33,180 nucleotides of DNA, from positions 1-33,180 of the forward strand of contig JBNMJS010000008.1 in assembly GCA_050873965.1 (NCBI GenBank). Reading direction: 5' to 3'. Under the pieces are notes generated by a model, which worked only from the letters and a program-made list of their open reading frames with translations, was not told the origin of the DNA and searched no databases. A program made the position numbers and the translations under genes. This DNA comes from UBA2883 sp050873965. GTDB taxonomy: Bacteria; Cyanobacteriota; Vampirovibrionia; Gastranaerophilales; Gastranaerophilaceae. This document shows, one piece after another, positions 7,772 through 16,330 of the stretch (positions are counted from its first letter, which is position 1; every line of letters starts with the position of its first letter).

Positions 7772-8980
7772 TTATGGATGTAATATTGCAATGACTGTTT
7801 TGTCTGTAAAATACTTGTTCGCACATTCTAAAACTTGTTCGGAAGTTACGTTTTTGATTTTTTCATGCATTGTTTCATAATAACCAAAAGGCAAATCATT
7901 TATTCCGTAATATGCCATAGAAGTTGATTGTTGGAAATTAGTTTCAACAATGAATTGATGTTTGCCGAAAATGTTATTTTTCGCATTTTTTAATTCTTCT
8001 TCAGAAACAGGTTCTCTTTTAATTTTTTCAATTTCTTCTTTAAAACCTTTTAGACAAGTGTCTATGTTTGATGGTTCAGTCGCAATATATATGCTGAATA
8101 AAGAAGATAATTCTTTAATTTCACAAGCAGTTCTAACTGTGTATGCTAGACCACGTTTTTCACGTAATTCTCTAAATAATCGAGATGATAGACCACTAGC
8201 ACCAAGTATTGTATTGATGACAAGGATTACTGGATAATCTTCTTCTTTAAACGTAGGGATTAGCCAACCTTGCAAAATTTGTGCTTGTTGAGCATCTTCT
8301 TTTATTACTTCTGTTTTTTTAGATTCAGTAAGTGTAGGTTTCGCAAAAGTTTTTGTTACGTCTTTTGTGTTTGGTAACTCATCAAAGTTATCATTTAATA
8401 ACTTGATAACTGTTTCTTCTTCAAGGCTACCAACAACTGCTAAAACTTTTCTACTAGACTCAATGATTTTTTTGTAAGAATTGATAACATCTTCTTTTGT
8501 GATTTTATCAATACATTCTAAAATATTTGTATATGTGTGTCCATAGTAGTGGTTTTCATATACTGTTTTGACAAAGGCATCAGAAACTTTTAACCTAGCA
8601 GAGTCAAGTTCTGCAACAAGTTCGCCTTTCATTTTTGTTTTTTCTTTTTCAAATTCTGCAAATGTAGAATTTTTGATAATATCTTCTAATATTTCTATAG
8701 ATTTAGCAAAATCTTCATTTAGACATAAAAGTCTAAATCTAAGGTAATCTTGTTTCATATCGGCAATAATTTCAATACCGTTTTCGTCAAGAATTTTTGC
8801 TAATTCTTCGTTGTTATACTTTTTTGTTCCTTGTAGCAACAATCTTGTCATTAAAGAATATGTGCCTGCAAGTTTTTCTGCATCGTTGATTGACAAATTC
8901 ATAGTCAATGCAATTCTAGGTGTTTCAGAGTTCTTTTTGTAAACGGCTCTGATTCCGTTTTTTAATTCAAATTCTCTCAT
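7772..8980 (-). CDS. M16-family peptidase-like protein lacking the zinc motif
   Basis: With the start at the second ATG of the ATG-ATG pair (8980) the protein is 402 aa, beginning MREFELKNGIRAVYKK, the usual start of M16B proteins. Both halves of the M16 fold are present. Where active members have HxxEH (normally in GxxHLLEHxLFKGT), this protein reads GTYSLMTRLLLQGT, so the zinc ligands are gone. The C-terminal half keeps the Arg/Tyr signature SRLFRELREKRGLAYTV. Bacterial M16B enzymes often work as heterodimers of an HxxEH subunit and an R/Y subunit, and this fits the R/Y subunit. No HxxEH partner is in this window. There is no signal peptide. It precedes the uracil-DNA glycosylase by 10 nt. 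Confidence 0.88.
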   Translation of the reverse strand: MREFELKNGIRAVYKKNSETPRIALTMNLSINDAEKLAGTYSLMTRLLLQGTKKYNNEELAKILDENGIEIIADMKQDYLRFRLLCLNEDFAKSIEILEDIIKNSTFAEFEKEKTKMKGELVAELDSARLKVSDAFVKTVYENHYYGHTYTNILECIDKITKEDVINSYKKIIESSRKVLAVVGSLEEETVIKLLNDNFDELPNTKDVTKTFAKPTLTESKKTEVIKEDAQQAQILQGWLIPTFKEEDYPVILVINTILGASGLSSRLFRELREKRGLAYTVRTACEIKELSSLFSIYIATEPSNIDTCLKGFKEEIEKIKREPVSEEELKNAKNNIFGKHQFIVETNFQQSTSMAYYGINDLPFGYYETMHEKIKNVTSEQVLECANKYFTDKTVIAILHP

Positions 8981-9212
8981 CATACATATATTTAAGCACA
9001 AATTTTGATGTTTGTAAAACCATTTAAGATCGTGAAAATGTCTGAAATTTGTTATTTTATGATATGTGTTGTTGTAAATTTGCAGATGTAACAATATTGT
9101 ATGTTGTCTTAGTGTATTTTTTAGTAAATATTATTTCTAATTGTATCAAATATTTATAAAAATGATTGAAAATATACGATAGATAATCTGTTTTTGTTAT
9201 TATAGGTCTATA

Positions 9213-9773
9213 ATGACAATCAACTTCACAGCGAATTTTTTAAAGACGGTAAAAATCCCTAAACGAACAACTGATGGGACTTTTTCTAATGCAAAAGTTT
9301 CTCTTGTTGAATTAGATAAAAATGATAAGGTTGATAAAAATTCTTTGTTAAAAGTATCAAAATTATGGAATGAAAAAGAATTTAATTATGCTCCAGAGAT
9401 ATATTATGATGCTGCAAAACCTTTTGAATATGAGAAAGTTGTAAAAGAACATTATTATGCTGTGACAACACAATCAGAAAATTTTGAAAATTTAGAACCT
9501 GAAAAGATTTTAGGTTTGAATGTTTTTTCTGAAACAACAAAACCTGAAAATGAAATAAATTGGTTACAAACAAATCCTGTTTATAAATACGGTTCTATTG
9601 AACCACGTGAATATAAAGGAATTGGCAAAGCAATTATTGAATATGTAAAAGAGCATTATAGAGATAAAAATATTAAAGTATTTGCAGCAGACGATGCTAT
9701 AAATTTTTACAAAAAATTGGGTTTTAAAAATTGTCCTACAAAAACTGAAAGAGAATTATATTTAGAAGTTTAG
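9213..9773 (+). CDS. GNAT-like acetyltransferase with N-terminal INFTAN motif
   Basis: A 186-aa protein whose C-terminal third looks like a GNAT N-acetyltransferase: REYKGIGKAIIEYVKEHY matches the acetyl-CoA-binding motif A (xxGxGxA), and INFYKKLGFKN matches motif B. The N-terminal 100 residues are not recognisable as standard GNAT. Residues 3-8 are INFTAN, close to motifs in three other proteins of this window. There is no signal peptide and no Shine-Dalgarno; a TATTAT at 9198-9203 lies only 9 nt before the ATG, so the transcript could be nearly leaderless. The substrate (small molecule or protein) is unknown. It leads a plus-strand accessory run. Confidence 0.7.
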   Translation: MTINFTANFLKTVKIPKRTTDGTFSNAKVSLVELDKNDKVDKNSLLKVSKLWNEKEFNYAPEIYYDAAKPFEYEKVVKEHYYAVTTQSENFENLEPEKILGLNVFSETTKPENEINWLQTNPVYKYGSIEPREYKGIGKAIIEYVKEHYRDKNIKVFAADDAINFYKKLGFKNCPTKTERELYLEV

Positions 9774-9906
9774 TTTGTATTGTTTGTTAAGATATATTAA
9801 TTTTCTTCTTGTTTTATTAAAGTTTATATTAAAACAGTCGTTAATCATGCAAAAGGTATGGTATGCCGTACAATTGGATTAGTTAAATTCAGTAAAGGAG
9901 TTCCTC

Positions 9907-12219
9907 GTGGGCATTAATTTGAATGGTAGAAGTATTGATGGTAATGGTATCACACAAGATAAGTTTAATGAAATATTAAAAAATTCAAATTATTCAGAAA
10001 AAGAGAAAAAGGCTGCTTTGGATATTTTCACAAAGTTTGCAGCGATGGATAATGATACAACAACTCTTTCAGCAGATGAAGCGAAACAGGCTTTTGCTGA
10101 GTTGGAAAAACTTAATACCGATAATGATAATGATGTATCTAAAAAAGAATTAAAACAAGGTAAAAATGGTTCGGATTATCAAAAGGCATTGGCTGAAGCC
10201 GGAAAAAGTGCCGTTGAATTATTTTATTCAAAAATTTCAGGAAATACAGATGTTCATTTAAGTAAAGATGAAGTTGGCAATACTGTCGTTACAACATTAA
10301 ATGATAAAAATACTGTACCCACAAAAGATGATGATTTTAAAACGACTGTTTATGATGATAAAGGTGAAGTAAAGCATGAGGATAAACATGAAGAACCTCC
10401 AAAACTAACTGATAATGATATACAGGCAACATTTTTAAAATATATTACTAATTCTAAAGATTTTGATGGTAAACTTTTCGGCGAAAATACATTAAATGGA
10501 TTTTTTGCTGGTGATAATCCACAATTAAAGGTTATTAATGAAAATGGTAAGGTCGGTATAGAATATAACGGCAAAATGTATAATATGCGTGGCAAAGATG
10601 GTGATATTCGTTTTGAATATGATGGTGAAGGTACTGAAAATAAAGGTGCTGAAGCTTTACAACATGCTATTTTAAATTCTAATTCTGATGATGCTATTCA
10701 TAAATATCATAACCATGGTGAGGCAATAAATTCTGGCTCTACTTATGATGTTGCAACGGGTACAATTAATCATGGTACAAATAAGGATTCTGTATCCCAA
10801 TCACAAACTTTTGCATCAATGCTAATGAATGGTAATGAAAATTCTACACTTACTCTTGATAAACAAAGAAGTAAAGATGGCTCGTTTGAAACAACAGCAG
10901 AACATATTATAAAAACACTTGATAGCAACGAAAATGGTCAATCAGATAATGAAATCTCTATGAAAGAGTTGATTTCATATCTAAAAGCAGCTGAAGTTGA
11001 GTCAAATGGACTTAATGAAAATCAGGCAACGGGTGCAAGAAGATTCGCTAAAGGTGTTGATTTAGACCTAAAAGATTTGGCAAATATTGGTGCAGTATTT
11101 AAAAAATATGATACAACTGGTAATGGAAAACTAGATAAAAATGAACTTCAAAAACTTTTAGATGATTTAAAGAAAAATAGTATGTCAAAGTTGGCACAAG
11201 GTGAGAATATTGCTGAATATAAAGGTCCAGATGATAAAGGTAACAATCCAGTAACACAACTTCACACACCAAGAACAAGAACTGCTAATCGAACAAGAAA
11301 TGAAGTAGATATAAATGGTAATAAAACTGGAGAAAAAATACAATATGACTATGAAAATGGTCTTCGTACCGTTGTTAAAGATGGTAAAGAAGATTTAGAA
11401 GGTAATATTGCAGAAGAATCTGATCCAAGTTTTGGATTGGGTAAAAAACGTTTTGTATATATTGAAGGACTTCCAATAGAAGTTCGTGCAGAATTAAAAC
11501 TTGATGAAGAAAGCAAAAGTAAAATTGTTGAAGTAAAAGACCGTAATGGTAGTGTTAGATATTATAAAGTTGATATTAGTAAAACAGAAGGCAAAGATGA
11601 TACTTACAAACTTGGTGACGAGTTAGTTAAAAATGGTAAAAAAATGGTATCACGTCAACAATTAACAGATGATATTTGTAAACAACTTGGTATCAGAGGA
11701 GAGAATATTAAACTTCCTGATAATATAACTGCTGAGTACGGTAAAAATGGTAAAATGACATTTAAGTTGAATGGTAGAATTTGTAATTCGAATTTTGCTA
11801 GAGTTGCTATAATGCGTGCTAATTCGGAGGCAAAAGGACTTGATGATGGTCAACGTGGTATTCAAATCGAAGGATTTAAAGAAAAAAGGCTAACAAAAAT
11901 TCCATCTCAATTAAATTATGTGGATAATAAATTAAGTAGTCGAGATATAGATATTTCAAATATTGAATTATATAGTTCTCAAAGTGCAGGCTGGAATTTA
12001 AGAGATTATCTCAAAAAGAATTCTATAATGATTGATAATAAAGAATATAACGTATCCTCAACTAAGATAGTAGATAAATCAGGTAATGTTCTTGTTGAAT
12101 ATAAAAATGGTAAATTTTTTGATGCAAAAGGTAAAGAAATCCATGAAGATAAGATTGTAGATTTATTAAATAAAGCAAATGATAAACAAAATATTGCTAG
12201 AATAGTTCAAAACTTTTAA
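9907..12219 (+). CDS. large EF-hand repeat protein, 770 aa
   Basis: Starts at GTG 9907, fixed by a strong Shine-Dalgarno (AAAGGAG, 6 nt upstream). The protein is hydrophilic, rich in Asn, Asp and Lys, and has no signal peptide or membrane segment. EF-hand-type calcium loops are visible: residues 70-81 (N-x-D-x-D, Val at position 8, Glu at 12), a split loop starting at Asp339 (DSNENG...EISMKE) and a canonical one at 402-413 (DTTGNGKLDKNE). A degenerate one lies near Asp48. The remaining 350 residues contain recurring G-x-[VI]-x-[VF]-[EK]-Y-x-NGK strands suggesting beta structure. I know no named family for the whole protein. The MarR-type gene begins just after it. A secreted or surface calcium-binding protein is possible, but export cannot be shown. 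Confidence 0.75.
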   Translation: MGINLNGRSIDGNGITQDKFNEILKNSNYSEKEKKAALDIFTKFAAMDNDTTTLSADEAKQAFAELEKLNTDNDNDVSKKELKQGKNGSDYQKALAEAGKSAVELFYSKISGNTDVHLSKDEVGNTVVTTLNDKNTVPTKDDDFKTTVYDDKGEVKHEDKHEEPPKLTDNDIQATFLKYITNSKDFDGKLFGENTLNGFFAGDNPQLKVINENGKVGIEYNGKMYNMRGKDGDIRFEYDGEGTENKGAEALQHAILNSNSDDAIHKYHNHGEAINSGSTYDVATGTINHGTNKDSVSQSQTFASMLMNGNENSTLTLDKQRSKDGSFETTAEHIIKTLDSNENGQSDNEISMKELISYLKAAEVESNGLNENQATGARRFAKGVDLDLKDLANIGAVFKKYDTTGNGKLDKNELQKLLDDLKKNSMSKLAQGENIAEYKGPDDKGNNPVTQLHTPRTRTANRTRNEVDINGNKTGEKIQYDYENGLRTVVKDGKEDLEGNIAEESDPSFGLGKKRFVYIEGLPIEVRAELKLDEESKSKIVEVKDRNGSVRYYKVDISKTEGKDDTYKLGDELVKNGKKMVSRQQLTDDICKQLGIRGENIKLPDNITAEYGKNGKMTFKLNGRICNSNFARVAIMRANSEAKGLDDGQRGIQIEGFKEKRLTKIPSQLNYVDNKLSSRDIDISNIELYSSQSAGWNLRDYLKKNSIMIDNKEYNVSSTKIVDKSGNVLVEYKNGKFFDAKGKEIHEDKIVDLLNKANDKQNIARIVQNF

Positions 12220-12257
12220 CAATAGTGTTTGTTTGTGATACAATTTCTTTGGATGAT

Positions 12258-12725
12258 ATGAAGAAGAAATACGTACCGTTTAACAAATCTATAGTTTATG
12301 CTGCTGAACTCATGACAAAGGCTTTTAAGGAGGCCGCTAGAAAATTTCATAAAGATATGAACTTTGAAATAAATCATGAGGAATTTATTGTATTGGAATC
12401 TATTTATACTAATCCTGGAATTATTCAAATAAATATTGCTAAAAATATTTTGATGAAACGTTCTTATGTTTGTAAATTTTTGGTTCAATTAGAAGAAAAA
12501 GGTTATATTTATAAAAAACAAGCAATACGTGGCAAACGTCAGATTATTATGGAGAATTATATTACTCCAGAAGGTGAAAAGGTTTATAAAAAAGTCGTAG
12601 ATTTTATTGAAAAAGATATTGAAAAATGTTCTACAGAATATAATTTAGATGATTTAGAAAGAATAACTAATGTTATGTTTGATTGGGCTGAAAAAATAAA
12701 AAAAGAATGTAATTTAAAATATTAA
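12258..12725 (+). CDS. MarR-family transcriptional regulator
   Basis: Winged-helix DNA-binding protein of the MarR type, 155 aa from the ATG at 12258 (MKKKYVPFNKS). A GTG at 12225 is in frame, but neither start has a strong Shine-Dalgarno; GGA 5 nt before 12258 is the better choice. The helix-turn-helix covers NHEEFIVLESIYTNPGIIQINIAKNI and MKRSYVCKFLVQLEEKGYIYKK, and the wing is RGKRQIIMENYITPEG. The C-terminal helices form the dimer interface. It follows the EF-hand gene by 38 nt and precedes the subtilase-like gene by 41 nt, so it may control this run. The ligand is unknown. Confidence 0.85.
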   Translation: MKKKYVPFNKSIVYAAELMTKAFKEAARKFHKDMNFEINHEEFIVLESIYTNPGIIQINIAKNILMKRSYVCKFLVQLEEKGYIYKKQAIRGKRQIIMENYITPEGEKVYKKVVDFIEKDIEKCSTEYNLDDLERITNVMFDWAEKIKKECNLKY

Positions 12726-12766
12726 AATATATAGGCAATTTTTATTTTTAGGTATTTTAAATAAGT

Positions 12767-13909
12767 ATGCCAAGTATAAGTACTATAAAAACATATACCC
12801 ACAATTTAGGATTACGTAGTATCGTAGAGTCTAAGAAAACTAGTGATATTCATGGGATAAATCCTGTTGTTACGTGTTTAACTAATGGTAAAAGGACTGA
12901 ATTATCACGTTACAATTCTGTTGAAATGATTCAAGCAAAAGTAATGAATAATATTGCTAAAACAGATTTGTATAAATTACTTTCAAATAAGACTAATTTC
13001 CCAAAAGCAGAAGCAAAAGATGTTGAACGTTTAACTTCTACTTCTTTAGATAGTACTTATAAGCGTGCTGTTTGGATAAATCCCAAAGATAAAAAAGGGT
13101 ATTATCTTTTAGATGAGGGAATTACAAAAAGTGGCAATCAAAAGTTACGAATATTAAATAGTGATGGTGTTTTTGTTAAAAATGCAACAGTAGGACGCAA
13201 AACTGTTATTTTATCTGATTTAGTAAATAATATACCTATTATTGATACTCATGGAAGTCAAGGTCATTTGAATCATACAGATATAGTTAATATTGTTGCT
13301 CGTAGGTACAATCCTTTTGCAAAATATAAAACTATTCAGCATGAAAAACCATCAAAGGTTGAAACTTTTAAACAAATGCAATCAAAAATAGATGATAATA
13401 CATCTTGTATTTCTTGTTCTTATGGTGAAGAAACAGAAATGAATCCTAGACTTTTCAACAAACCTAATATAGATAGAATGTATGCATATAAACAATTATT
13501 ATCTATGCGTAATGGAATTACTCGTACAGATGCAGAAAAAGAAGTTGATAATGTTTTAAAACGTACTCGACTTTTATATTCTGCCGGTAATGATGGCGAA
13601 AATTTTATAAATAATTTGTTAGCACATAGTGGTGTAGAAGGTGTTGGAGGATTGGATAGTGTTGGTAATATCTCAAAACACTCTTCTTCTGTTGATACAA
13701 TATTTACTCAACATTATGAACAATATAAATTTCCTGTTACTACAACAAAAGAAGGAATAAATATCACAGGATTAAAAGGTACGGATTATCCGTTTAGGCA
13801 TCATGGACAAGTTGGTGAGTTGATACAAATTTTTTCTGGAACATCATTTTCTGCTCCAATTAGGGCCGCAAAATTGGCTCTTAATGATATGATGGAAGGG
13901 GTTTTGTAA
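12767..13909 (+). CDS. divergent subtilase-like (S8) protein
   Basis: A 380-aa protein without a signal peptide. The C-terminal part carries two S8 hallmarks in the right order: SAGNDG (Asn275, the oxyanion residue) and GTSFSAPIRAAKLAL (Ser360 in GTSxSAP). Upstream, CISCSYGEE fits the VINxSLG strand that precedes them. The His motif is most likely the DTHGSQGH segment (His162). The Asp is uncertain: NSDG at 131-134 lies at about the expected distance, with Asn131 or Asp133 in place of the usual D-[ST]-G. The first 120 residues are unrecognised and may be a propeptide or targeting region. It is either a highly diverged protease or a pseudoenzyme. No Shine-Dalgarno is seen before the ATG. Confidence 0.68.
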   Translation: MPSISTIKTYTHNLGLRSIVESKKTSDIHGINPVVTCLTNGKRTELSRYNSVEMIQAKVMNNIAKTDLYKLLSNKTNFPKAEAKDVERLTSTSLDSTYKRAVWINPKDKKGYYLLDEGITKSGNQKLRILNSDGVFVKNATVGRKTVILSDLVNNIPIIDTHGSQGHLNHTDIVNIVARRYNPFAKYKTIQHEKPSKVETFKQMQSKIDDNTSCISCSYGEETEMNPRLFNKPNIDRMYAYKQLLSMRNGITRTDAEKEVDNVLKRTRLLYSAGNDGENFINNLLAHSGVEGVGGLDSVGNISKHSSSVDTIFTQHYEQYKFPVTTTKEGINITGLKGTDYPFRHHGQVGELIQIFSGTSFSAPIRAAKLALNDMMEGVL

Positions 13910-13913
13910 TATA

Positions 13914-14261
13914 TTATTCGCTTACGTGTTCTAATGCTTTTTCTAGAACAAGTTTTACGTGTTCATCATCAAGCGAATAATAAACATTTTTACCTTTTTT
14001 GTTTGCTCTAACAAGTTTTGCTGTACGTAAAACTTTTAGTTGATGTGATACGGCTGATTTTGTCATATTTAGTAAAACTGCTAAATCTCCAACGCACATT
14101 TCACTTTCTTCTAATGCCCATAATAATTGAATTCTAGTTCCGTCACCCATTACTTTGAAAAAGTCTGATAATTCATATAAGAGGTTCATATCAGGCATGT
14201 TTGGGCTTACTTTGTTAACTATATCTATGTTTATTGCTTCGCAGTCGGAACGTTTATTCAT
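13914..14261 (-). CDS. ArsR/SmtB-family zinc-sensing repressor
   Basis: Metal-responsive winged-helix repressor, 115 aa from the ATG at 14261, which has GGAG 6 nt upstream; a TTG four codons earlier overlaps that Shine-Dalgarno and is rejected. The DNA-reading helix is NMTKSAVSHQLKVLRTAKLV. The alpha-5 zinc site is complete: Asp99, His101, His112 and Glu115 have exactly the D-x-H...H-x-x-E spacing of SmtB (104, 106, 117, 120). The alpha-3 position has one Cys (EMCVGDLA, Cys56) and an N-terminal Cys7, as in SmtB-like sensors with a reduced second site. Zn(II) binding would release DNA. It diverges from the P1B ATPase, and the operators lie between them. Confidence 0.94.
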   Translation of the reverse strand: MNKRSDCEAINIDIVNKVSPNMPDMNLLYELSDFFKVMGDGTRIQLLWALEESEMCVGDLAVLLNMTKSAVSHQLKVLRTAKLVRANKKGKNVYYSLDDEHVKLVLEKALEHVSE

Positions 14262-14285
14262 ATTTTTCTCCAATTATCAATTACT

Positions 14286-14314
14286 ATATTAGCATTAAAT
14301 GAATAGTTGTTCAA
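14286..14314 (-). promoter_or_regulatory. probable promoter of the ArsR/SmtB-type gene
   Basis: On the minus strand TTGAAC (14314-14309) and TAATAT (14291-14286) are separated by 17 nt. The -35 is itself one half of the leftmost operator palindrome, so the repressor should autoregulate. Confidence 0.5.
14300..14313. promoter_or_regulatory. ArsR/SmtB operator palindrome 1
   Basis: TGAAT-AGTT-GTTCA has the same half-site and 4-nt spacer as the two copies further right. It overlaps the -35 of the leftward repressor promoter. Confidence 0.65.
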
Positions 14315-14351
14315 CTGTGTAAATAATGTTAAGTTTTTATTCTTTAAAGGG

Positions 14352-14381
14352 TTGACAATTGAACGATTGTTCAATTATAAT
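14352..14381 (+). promoter_or_regulatory. consensus sigma-70 promoter of the zinc efflux operon
   Basis: TTGACA at 14352-14357 and TATAAT at 14376-14381 are both perfect consensus hexamers, 18 nt apart. Transcription would begin near 14388. Operator 2 fills most of the spacer, so a bound repressor would block polymerase. Confidence 0.88.
14357..14376. promoter_or_regulatory. ArsR/SmtB operator palindrome 2 in the promoter spacer
   Basis: AATTGAAC-GATT-GTTCAATT is a perfect palindrome with 8-bp arms. It lies between the -35 and -10 of the efflux promoter, touching both. Confidence 0.82.
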
Positions 14382-14390
14382 AATAATACA

Positions 14391-14408
14391 GTTGAATAAC
14401 TGTTCAAC
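14391..14408. promoter_or_regulatory. ArsR/SmtB operator palindrome 3 in the early transcribed region
   Basis: GTTGAAT-AACT-GTTCAAC repeats the same half-sites with one mismatch. It lies just after the predicted transcription start and before the ATPase Shine-Dalgarno (AAAGGACGG at 14409-14417). Confidence 0.7.
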
Positions 14409-14421
14409 AAAGGACGGTAAT

Positions 14422-16308
14422 ATGGCAGAATGTAAGCATAATCATTGTTGTGAAGATTGTCACGAAGAAGAAAACTTGCAAGTATCTAAGATAATTATAT
14501 CAATTATTTTGCTTGTGTTCGGTTCGTTATTGAGCAGTTATCCTCAATTTAAATTAGTAATATTCTTGATTGCTTATTTAGTAGTTGGTTTTGATATTAT
14601 TTTAGAAGCAATAAAAAATATGCTTAAAGCTGAGGTTTTTGATGAAAATTTCTTAATGAGTATTGCAACAATTGGTGCATTCTGTATAAAAGAATATCCA
14701 GAAGCAATTATGGTTATGGTGTTATATCAGATTGGAGAATATTTTCAACATCGTGCCGTTGAAAAATCTAAACAATCTATTACTCAATTGATGGATATTA
14801 GACCAGATTTTGCAAATGTATTTTTTAATGGAGAAGTGGTTATAAAGTCACCTGAAAATGTTGAAATAAATGATATTATAATCGTAAAAACTGGTGAAAA
14901 AATACCGTTAGATGGAGTCGTTGTTGATGGTGAAGCAACAGTTGATACGTCAGCATTGACTGGTGAAGCTGCTCCTAGAAAAATATCTGTTGGTGATAAT
15001 GTAATTAGTGGTTCTATAAACACTAATGGTGTATTGAAAATAAAAGTTACTAAATTGTTTAAAAATTCTACTGTTGCAAAAATATTAGAATTGGTTCAAG
15101 AGTCAGCAGAAAAAAAATCAAAATCAGAAAACTTTATTTCAAAATTCGCTAAAATTTATACTCCAATAGTTGTTTTGTTGGCAGTTTTGTTAGTTGTTGT
15201 TCCAATAATTTTCTTTAATGGAGTATTTTCAATATGGTTTCAAAGGGCTTTAACCTTTTTAGTAATTTCTTGTCCTTGTGCATTTGTTATAGCAATTCCA
15301 TTGAGTTTCTTTGCAGGAATCGGAGGTGCTTCAAAATGTGGAATTTTGATTAAAGGAAGTAATTATATAGAACAATTATCAAAAGTTAATGCAGTATTTT
15401 TTGATAAAACAGGTACTCTTACTAAAGGGGCATTTAAAGTTGTTGAAATTATTCCGAGTGATAATTGTACAAAAGAAGAATTACTTAAAGATACTGCTTA
15501 TGTTGAATATTTCTCAAATCACCCAATTGCTATTTCTATCAAACAAGCATTTGGAAAAGAAATTGAGTTTGCAAATTCTTCAAACATAGAAGAATTTGCC
15601 GGACTTGGTTTGAAATCAAATATTGAGGGACATAATGTCTTAGTTGGTAATGAAAAATTGATGAAGAAATTTAACATACAATTTGAAAAACAACAAAAAG
15701 ATGGAACTATTGTTTATACTGCAAAAGATGATAAATATTTAGGTGCTATTGTTATATCAGATGAAATAAAAGAAGATGCAATATCATCAATTGAATTATT
15801 GAAAAAAATAGTAAAATTTGTTGCTATTTTAACTGGTGATGTCAAAAATTCAGCAGATTATATTGCTAAAAAAATCGGTATAGAAAAAGTTTATTCAAAT
15901 CTATTACCAATAGATAAAGTGAATAAAATCGAAGAATGTATGAATGAAAATAAAACCGTAATGTTTGTGGGTGATGGTATAAATGATGCACCAGTATTGA
16001 TGAGAGCAGATGTTGGTGTTGCTATGGGTGCATTAGGTTCAGATGCTGCTATTGAATCTGCAGATGTTGTTATTATGGATGATAAAATATCTAAAATACC
16101 GATGGCAATTAAAATGGCTAAAAAAACAATGTCTATTGTTTGGCAAAATATTATTTTTGCATTAGGTGTAAAAATATTGTTTTTAATATTGGGAGCATTA
16201 GGTTATATTTCTATGTGGGGAGCAGTTTCTGCAGATGTTGGAGTTACATTAGTCGCAATTCTTAACGCATTACGCTCTTTACAAATAGATGATTTTATTA
16301 AAAAATGA
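14422..16308 (+). CDS. P1B-type heavy-metal ATPase (Zn/Cd exporter)
   Basis: ATP-driven export of Zn(II) and probably Cd(II)/Pb(II) across the cytoplasmic membrane. The ATG at 14422 (628 aa) follows AAAGGACGG; an earlier in-frame TTG at 14359 lies inside the promoter. The N-terminus is a short Cys/His-rich tail (AECKHNHCCEDCHEE) in place of a folded metal-binding domain. Core motifs are intact: SALTGEAAP (actuator), the membrane metal-binding CPC at 284-286, the phosphorylated Asp328 in DKTGTLT, NHPIAIS, and GDGINDAPVL. The last membrane pair has VKILFLILG and ADVGVTLVAILNALR, the Lys and Asp pattern of the Zn/Cd subgroup. It is repressed by the divergent SmtB-like protein and heads an operon with the ZIP gene. 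Confidence 0.95.
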   Translation: MAECKHNHCCEDCHEEENLQVSKIIISIILLVFGSLLSSYPQFKLVIFLIAYLVVGFDIILEAIKNMLKAEVFDENFLMSIATIGAFCIKEYPEAIMVMVLYQIGEYFQHRAVEKSKQSITQLMDIRPDFANVFFNGEVVIKSPENVEINDIIIVKTGEKIPLDGVVVDGEATVDTSALTGEAAPRKISVGDNVISGSINTNGVLKIKVTKLFKNSTVAKILELVQESAEKKSKSENFISKFAKIYTPIVVLLAVLLVVVPIIFFNGVFSIWFQRALTFLVISCPCAFVIAIPLSFFAGIGGASKCGILIKGSNYIEQLSKVNAVFFDKTGTLTKGAFKVVEIIPSDNCTKEELLKDTAYVEYFSNHPIAISIKQAFGKEIEFANSSNIEEFAGLGLKSNIEGHNVLVGNEKLMKKFNIQFEKQQKDGTIVYTAKDDKYLGAIVISDEIKEDAISSIELLKKIVKFVAILTGDVKNSADYIAKKIGIEKVYSNLLPIDKVNKIEECMNENKTVMFVGDGINDAPVLMRADVGVAMGALGSDAAIESADVVIMDDKISKIPMAIKMAKKTMSIVWQNIIFALGVKILFLILGALGYISMWGAVSADVGVTLVAILNALRSLQIDDFIKK

Positions 16309-16330
16309 AAAAGTATAGGAGATTAGTAAG

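Noticed and set aside
7505..8237. Plus-strand reading frames opposite the glycosylase and M16 genes
   Set aside because: They are antisense to well-conserved proteins and have no initiation signals or recognisable domains.
14359..14421. An N-terminal extension of the P1B ATPase from TTG 14359
   Set aside because: This stretch contains the promoter spacer, the -10 box and operator palindromes 2 and 3. The ATG at 14422 has a strong Shine-Dalgarno.
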